10,315 bases of DNA, from NCBI GenBank assembly GCA_045635785.1, contig JAZTWJ010000030.1, forward strand, positions 1 through 10,315, written 5' to 3'. The position numbers and the translations under genes are program-made. The notes under the pieces were generated by a model. It worked only from the letters and a program-made list of their open reading frames with translations, was not told the DNA's origin and searched no databases. This document shows, one piece after another, positions 6,568 through 10,315 of this stretch (positions within the stretch are counted from its first letter, which is position 1; the number at the start of each line of letters is the position of its first letter). Source of the stretch: Flemingiibacterium sp045635785 (lineage in GTDB: Bacteria > Bacillota > Clostridia > Oscillospirales > CAG-272).

Positions 6568-7623
6568 TCAGTTGCTTGCTTGGGTAGTCATTTCTACAAT
6601 ATCAAAGTCGTTTATTACAGTTCCGCTTTTTACCAAATCGAAAAGTTTATTTGTTGTTTCTTCTCCGACAAAGTACAACTGATCATCAATAAGGAGATAA
6701 CCATTATTTGTAATTTGAAGATTGATATATTTATTAAAAAGACGAATTCCACCTTTAAGTTGTTGCTTGGCTTCACCAAGCTTGGTTGCGTGCAACTCAA
6801 GTTCCGATTTTTTCACTATATTTCCATTTGCGGAAAGCAAAACCGATTTTATCGAATCTGCATCGGCTTCTGTTAGTCTATAATTTGTTTCTGAAACCGA
6901 GCCGTCTGCATCGAGTTTAGCAAATGTGAATGACGAGCCATTTGCTAACGTCATTGTACTCAAAAACTGACTTGCGTTTGAATTTTGCCACAGAAGTTGA
7001 ATCGTGTCTGAAGTATAATCTTTATTCATATAAACGTAATAGTGTGTTGTTGTAAGCGCATCCGCTTTTTCCTTAAACATCAACGCAACAGCCATAGATA
7101 CATCTACTCCGTCTATGCGATAAACATTGGCTTCTACGGTTTCCTCTGTTCCCTCAATAGGCTTGGAGTTATATCCGAATTCTTCTGTTGTCCAAAACGC
7201 TTTAACAGTTACAGTTGCTATTTGCTCTTTGATATATTTTTCTTCCACAACAGCTTCGGATATATAAGTTTTATATTGCTCGTCGAGGATGACTGTTGTA
7301 TGTCGCGTTGAAAATACACCGCCTTCACCGTTATTGCCTTGCGGTGACATCCACGAAAAATAGGAAAGCGAATTCCACAAAGCATCTTCATTTTCAAAAC
7401 TTGGCGGATTTGTTTCACTCGGTCCCGGGGGTGTTACCGGTTCATCCTTAAACAAACCCGGCACCACGATTGCGCTTGCAATCATGATGCAAAAGCACGC
7501 CGCCATTGTTCCCCATTTAATCCAAGTATTACAGCTCTTTTTTTTTACTTTGGCGTTCTCCGCAGCTTCAAGTAGCGAGTCATCTACCTTTCCCACGGCT
7601 TCAAAAAAATCAGTACTCTTCAT
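6568..7623 (-). CDS. Putative membrane-anchored anti-sigma factor / ECF-operon partner
   Basis: 351 residues. A short cytoplasmic N-terminus (1-33, beginning MKSTDFFEAVGKVDD, with a Lys-rich patch at 25-29) could hold the sigma factor. One membrane helix spans about 34-57, a Pro-rich spacer (61-75) follows, and the rest is a large extracellular region with no domain I recognise. The ATG overlaps the sigma gene's stop codon (ATGA), which implies translational coupling and a matched ratio, as usual for sigma/anti-sigma pairs. The zinc-binding HxxxCxxC motif of classic ZAS anti-sigma factors is absent; Cys31, Cys43 and Cys45 do not fit it. The role is therefore inferred from topology and position rather than homology to a named anti-sigma family. 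The outer region may sense a signal. Base composition is AT-rich compared with the window's other genes. Confidence 0.7.
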   Translation of the reverse strand: MKSTDFFEAVGKVDDSLLEAAENAKVKKKSCNTWIKWGTMAACFCIMIASAIVVPGLFKDEPVTPPGPSETNPPSFENEDALWNSLSYFSWMSPQGNNGEGGVFSTRHTTVILDEQYKTYISEAVVEEKYIKEQIATVTVKAFWTTEEFGYNSKPIEGTEETVEANVYRIDGVDVSMAVALMFKEKADALTTTHYYVYMNKDYTSDTIQLLWQNSNASQFLSTMTLANGSSFTFAKLDADGSVSETNYRLTEADADSIKSVLLSANGNIVKKSELELHATKLGEAKQQLKGGIRLFNKYINLQITNNGYLLIDDQLYFVGEETTNKLFDLVKSGTVINDFDIVEMTTQASN

Positions 7624-8180
7624 ACTGCATAACCCTCCGTTTGCAAATATTGTCTTAATTTTTTTCGTGTGCGCAGCAGTATCTTTCGGACATTACCTTC
7701 AGTTAGCCCATACATATCTGCGATATCCTTTGTAGAATGGCAATAAAAGTAACGCTGAAGAACGATATTTGCGTTTGTTTGCGGTAAAGAGTGTAGAAAA
7801 CGGTTAATGGTGTCTACAAGTTCATCCTTGGCAATTTCATCGGATATATCTCTCGTGTCTGCAACAACCTCGTCAATTTCTTCCAAAGCCAATGCCATCT
7901 CGCCACCGCCGCGCTTTTCTCGCTTTTGCTCTTTGTAACGATTAAACGACAGGTTTCTCGTGATGCGGGCAAGAAACAGCTTCAGCGAATTTGGCTGTTG
8001 CGGTGGTATACAGTTCCAAGCTTGTATGTAGGTATCGTTGACGCATTCTTCCGAATCTTGATGATTGAACAGAATGTTGTTAGCAACCGTAAAGCAGTAT
8101 TTGCCGTATTTGGCATCGGTCTCTTTGATTGCATCCTCATCGCGCTGATTGTACAGTTCTATGATTTTCCGGTCATCCAT
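7620..8180 (-). CDS. ECF-type RNA polymerase sigma factor (sigma-70 family)
   Basis: 186 residues. Region 2 covers about 23-88, including the core-binding and -10 recognition segment (DSEECVNDTYIQAWN, 42-56; then RITRNLSFNRYKE). An acidic linker follows (100-120), and region 4 (about 128-180) has its helix-turn-helix at 149-179 (STKDIADMYGLTEGNVRK). There is no region 1 or 3, which defines the ECF group. It would direct RNA polymerase to a small regulon, probably including its own operon. AAGGAG sits 7 nt before the ATG. The next gene overlaps its stop by 4 nt and encodes the putative membrane anti-sigma factor, so the likely mechanism is signal-dependent release from the membrane (inference from the family). 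Which stress it answers is not visible. Confidence 0.92.
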   Translation of the reverse strand: MDDRKIIELYNQRDEDAIKETDAKYGKYCFTVANNILFNHQDSEECVNDTYIQAWNCIPPQQPNSLKLFLARITRNLSFNRYKEQKREKRGGGEMALALEEIDEVVADTRDISDEIAKDELVDTINRFLHSLPQTNANIVLQRYFYCHSTKDIADMYGLTEGNVRKILLRTRKKLRQYLQTEGYAV

Positions 8181-8215
8181 TTTCTCACTCCTTTCCTTGT
8201 GTCAGGCGCCTTCAC

Positions 8216-8249
8216 TATATAAGACAGCATTTTTGGAGTATTTGGGACA
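8216..8249 (-). promoter_or_regulatory. ECF-like, probably self-recognised promoter of the sigma operon
   Basis: On the minus strand TGTCCC (8244-8249) is followed after 16 bp by CTGTCT (8222-8227) and then TATATA. The spacing and the GTC-containing -10 region fit ECF promoters better than sigma-A, for which no good -35 exists at the right distance. The start codon is at 8180, giving a leader of a few tens of nucleotides. Autoregulation is inferred from family habit. Confidence 0.5.
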
Positions 8250-8454
8250 CGATTAGTAAAAATATTTTTTGCAAACTTGGAAGGAACTCGGCAAAACAAA
8301 AAGCGCATAGTTACCGCAGGACAAGATTTGCCTTGGCACTATACGCTAACTATTTACTCCGTTTTATTTTGATATATCGGAGCAGCAACTTTCCAATTTA
8401 CAAATTCCTATCGGGAACACAGTCTCGAATTGGCTTTTTCATTTACACCCAATT
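8250..8454. other. AT-rich intergenic stretch with several inverted repeats
   Basis: No credible gene on either strand. It holds an imperfect 10-bp inverted repeat (8302-8311 with 8338-8347, one mismatch), and a 7-bp pair GAATTGG/CCAATTC (8427-8433 with 8449-8455) right at the phosphatase stop, which may help end that transcript. None is followed by a convincing T-run on the minus strand. No transposase or att-like copy of the tRNA end is seen here. Confidence 0.4.
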
Positions 8455-9111
8455 CTATGCAAGAATTGCGGCTTGCAGCGCTTCGGGAGTGGATACGATG
8501 CGCTCTGCGCCGTGGGCGATGAGCAGATCCCGCTCGCGAAAGCCCCAATCCACAATGATGCACGAGAGTCCCGCATTTTTTGCAGTGTCGATGTCCACAT
8601 CCGAGTCGCCGATATAGACGCTATCCGCCGCCGCGATATCCATCTCGCGAAGAATGGAAAACACCGCCTCGGGTGCAGGCTTCTTCGGGATGCCGAGATG
8701 CTCCTTTTCGCCCGCCGCATAATCCAGCATGCCATCAAAATACTGTCGACACAGTTCCTGCACCGCAAAATCTCCCTTATTGGAAAGCACCGCCGTTTTA
8801 CATCCCGCTTTGCGAAGTGCCGTCAGCATCTCACAGATACCGTCATACGGCTTTGTTTTGATGGCGCAATGGGTTTTGTAATACGCCTTAAAGGTTTCCA
8901 CAGTCAGGTCAATTTCCGCCTCGGCGGTTCCCTCCGGCACCGCGCGGCTGATGAGCATGCGGATGCCGCTTCCCACAAAGCCACGCACCTCATCTGTGGT
9001 GCGTGGCGGATAACCGTGACTTTTCAGAGCGAAGTTAGTGGAATCCGCCAGATCATCGAGGGTGCTTAAAATCGTTCCGTCCAAATCAAAAATTGCCAAT
9101 TGATAAGCCAT
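8455..9111 (-). CDS. HAD-superfamily phosphatase, phosphoglycolate phosphatase-like
   Basis: 218 residues, typical for a cytoplasmic HAD subfamily IA phosphatase. All four motifs are present: I, FDLDGT with nucleophile Asp9 and acid Asp11; II, VLSNK with Ser110; III, Lys143/Lys144 in GIPKKPAPE; IV, GDSDVD with Asp169 and Asp173 for Mg2+. Residues about 16-85 form the helical cap that decides substrate choice. The closest general match is Gph/PGP-like enzymes that hydrolyse phosphoglycolate or related small phosphates. Substrate cannot be read from sequence, and pyrophosphatase PpaX or beta-phosphoglucomutase-like enzymes share these motifs. AAGGAAAAG lies about 10 nt before the ATG, and a sigma-A promoter is close upstream. 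The gene stands alone, divergent from the membrane protein gene. Confidence 0.9.
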   Translation of the reverse strand: MAYQLAIFDLDGTILSTLDDLADSTNFALKSHGYPPRTTDEVRGFVGSGIRMLISRAVPEGTAEAEIDLTVETFKAYYKTHCAIKTKPYDGICEMLTALRKAGCKTAVLSNKGDFAVQELCRQYFDGMLDYAAGEKEHLGIPKKPAPEAVFSILREMDIAAADSVYIGDSDVDIDTAKNAGLSCIIVDWGFRERDLLIAHGAERIVSTPEALQAAILA

Positions 9112-9166
9112 AGTATAAATTCTTTTCCTTATTATATAAAGTCGTCAAACCCAATTTTCATAAATT

Positions 9167-9195
9167 ATGATAACATATCCGTCCTTGAAAGTCAA
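9167..9195 (-). promoter_or_regulatory. Sigma-A promoter of the HAD phosphatase, with overlapping inverted repeat
   Basis: The -35 is TTGACT (9190-9195), the spacer is 17 bp and the -10 is TATCAT (9167-9172) on the minus strand. The -35 sits inside a perfect 5-bp inverted repeat CCTTG/CAAGG with a 5-nt centre (9183-9197), placed where a repressor could block polymerase. No regulator gene is adjacent. Confidence 0.65.
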
Positions 9196-9246
9196 GGGCA
9201 TTTCACCCCTGCCCGAAAGATTCTGCCTTTTCTTTTGCAAAAGCTA

Positions 9247-9275
9247 TTGCAATTTTCAATGTGGCATGGTATAAT
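9247..9275 (+). promoter_or_regulatory. Sigma-A promoter of the two-TM membrane protein gene
   Basis: The -35 is TTGCAA (9247-9252), the spacer is 17 bp and the -10 is a perfect TATAAT (9270-9275). Transcription should start near 9282, leaving a leader of about 60 nt before the ATG at 9342. It is divergent from the phosphatase promoter, about 50 bp away. Confidence 0.8.
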
Positions 9276-9341
9276 AGGGGCAGTATGAAAGCGCATTTTT
9301 ATCAACGATCGTTCCCATACGATTGCAATAAGGAGATTGTT

Positions 9342-9944
9342 ATGGTTAAGAGTAAAATGGAAAAATACGTCCGCGTTGCAGATGCGGGCGACAACGCCGC
9401 ATCCAATTTCGTCAACTACGGCGTTAAGAAAAAGCCGGATGCGGAGATCAAGCGGAATCGCGCGTTACTGCTCTGCGGCTATGTGCTGTTTGATCTTCTT
9501 TACATTATGTTCTTCCTCGGCGCGTTGGGCGTGCCGATCAAGCTGCCGATGGCGATCACCTTTCTCCCCGTTTTCACATGGATTATCGTATTTTTCACCT
9601 GGCGTTATGTGTCGGTGGAATGCGAATATCAGATCTTGGACGGCGAGATGAAGTTTATGGAGATCTTTGGCAGTAAAAATATGCGGGAGCTTTGCCGTGT
9701 CCGCGTCAGCGCCATGACTCGCATTGCGCCTTATACCGATGCTTACAAGGCAGAAGCGGATGCCATCCCTGCGGAAAATCGCTGCTTCTGCGTATCCTCC
9801 ATGGATGCGGCGGATATTTACTTTGCGCTGTTCAAAAACAAAGAAGGCGCAGATTGCGTGGTATTCTTTGAGGCGACCGAAAAGACGCTGAAGGTGCTTC
9901 GCTACTACAATTCTGAAACCGTCATTACAAAGACTCGCTATTAA
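9342..9944 (+). CDS. Two-TM membrane protein of unknown function
   Basis: 200 residues. A charged cytoplasmic head (1-40) precedes two membrane helices (about 41-63 and 69-90), which form a hairpin placing both ends on the same side. A soluble C-terminal domain follows (91-200) with alternating beta strands (VECEYQILDGEMKFMEIFG, 92-110; RVRVSAMTRIAP, 119-130; VVFFEATEKTLKVLRYY, 173-189). This fold pattern resembles small PH-like domain membrane proteins of Clostridia (DUF6106-like, a resemblance I recall rather than can test). The start at 9342 is set by AAGGAG 6 nt upstream. The frame is open back to 9261, but that ATG lies inside the promoter, and the one at 9285 would be nearly leaderless. 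It is a single-gene unit ending in a strong terminator. No function can be assigned. Confidence 0.82.
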   Translation: MVKSKMEKYVRVADAGDNAASNFVNYGVKKKPDAEIKRNRALLLCGYVLFDLLYIMFFLGALGVPIKLPMAITFLPVFTWIIVFFTWRYVSVECEYQILDGEMKFMEIFGSKNMRELCRVRVSAMTRIAPYTDAYKAEADAIPAENRCFCVSSMDAADIYFALFKNKEGADCVVFFEATEKTLKVLRYYNSETVITKTRY

Positions 9945-9968
9945 TAAAATAACCGGTACCAAAAATTC

Positions 9969-10006
9969 AGCACCTCCAAAGCTTCGTGCTTTTGGAGGTG
10001 CTTTTT
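9969..10006. terminator. Shared terminator between convergent genes
   Basis: The stem AGCACCTCCAAA/TTTGGAGGTGCT (9969-9980 with 9991-10002), with a short inner AGC/GCT extension, is followed by TTTTC on the plus strand; AATTTTT follows on the minus strand. It lies between the membrane protein stop (9944) and the dehydrogenase stop (10018), so it can end both transcripts. Confidence 0.9.
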
Positions 10007-10017
10007 CTCGTCTTTCT

Positions 10018-10315
10018 TTACTTTTTGCCTGTAGAATGGTTGGTCATATTCTGTGCATACGACCACGGAATCTCATGCTCTAATGCTTCTCCGGCAAAGA
10101 AGCGACGCACGTCTTCGCAGAGAGCAATCGTGACATATTCGCGCAAATCCACAGTCGGTCCCGCACGATGGGGGATAAGGATCAGATCCTCCATGCCGCG
10201 CAGACAGGCATCCATAGGAAGCGGCTCCTTATCAAAAACGTCAAGCAGTGCACGGATCCTTCCCGCACGGACCGCATCCGCCAGATCCTGCTCCACAATG
10301 ATGGGACCACGCGCC
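10018..10315 (-). CDS. D-isomer-specific 2-hydroxyacid dehydrogenase, C-terminal part only
   Basis: About 99 codons are visible, the 5' part lying beyond the right edge. The family's C-terminal signature is clear: ARGPIIVEQDLADAV (the NAD-domain strand-helix after the conserved ARG), RIRALLDVFDKEPLP with the catalytic Glu of the D-x-x-x-x-E-P motif, and IPHRAGPT with the catalytic His. These enzymes reduce 2-keto acids to D-2-hydroxy acids (or the reverse) with NAD(P)H in the cytoplasm. The substrate cannot be told from this end. The visible GTG at 10296 is an internal Val codon, not a start: the frame continues upstream in family sequence. A polar tail of about 15 residues follows the last family helix. 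The gene converges on the two-TM protein gene, and the strong hairpin between them should end its transcript. Confidence 0.9.
   Translation of the reverse strand, partial: ARGPIIVEQDLADAVRAGRIRALLDVFDKEPLPMDACLRGMEDLILIPHRAGPTVDLREYVTIALCEDVRRFFAGEALEHEIPWSYAQNMTNHSTGKK

Overview
The window looks like chromosomal DNA of a low-to-medium GC Gram-positive bacterium of the class Clostridia, probably an uncultured gut-type lineage. This rests on consensus sigma-A promoters, strong AGGAGG-like ribosome binding sites, an SLH-domain surface protein, a DUF951 protein, a YfhO-family membrane protein and a clostridial-style ECF sigma/anti-sigma pair. No species can be named from the sequence alone. No CRISPR array, insertion sequence, rRNA or replication origin is visible.

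Layout. Bases 1-5931 (minus strand) hold a collinear cell-envelope block. In transcription order these are a small DUF951 protein (GTG start at 5931), a 922-residue YfhO-type multipass protein with a large extracellular C-terminal region, a secreted D-Ala-D-Ala carboxypeptidase of the S11 family, and the N-terminal 469 residues of an S-layer homology protein that runs off the left edge. DUF951 and YfhO are probably cotranscribed. A strong hairpin terminator separates YfhO from the carboxypeptidase. The SLH gene has its own promoter and a leader of about 120 nt. Together the products modify, trim and coat the cell wall.

Bases 5985-6290 carry back-to-back promoters: one for DUF951 (minus) and a perfect-consensus one for tRNA-Gln(CUG) (plus), which ends in a classic terminator. 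Bases 6300-8454 are visibly more AT-rich. They contain a short frameshifted gene remnant and a translationally coupled ECF sigma factor/membrane anti-sigma factor operon behind an ECF-like promoter. Lying just after a tRNA, this stretch may be a small horizontally acquired island (inference).

Bases 8455-10315 return to higher GC. A HAD-superfamily phosphatase (minus) is divergent from a two-TM membrane protein of unknown function (plus), each with a recognisable sigma-A promoter. The latter converges on the C-terminal end of a D-2-hydroxyacid dehydrogenase that enters from the right edge, with one strong hairpin between them serving as a terminator for both.

I did not find a clearly new multi-gene system. 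The best leads are the hairpin placed between the Shine-Dalgarno and start codon of the yfhO-type gene, the frameshifted remnant beside the tRNA, the ECF operon with its putative self-recognised promoter, and the structured SLH leader.
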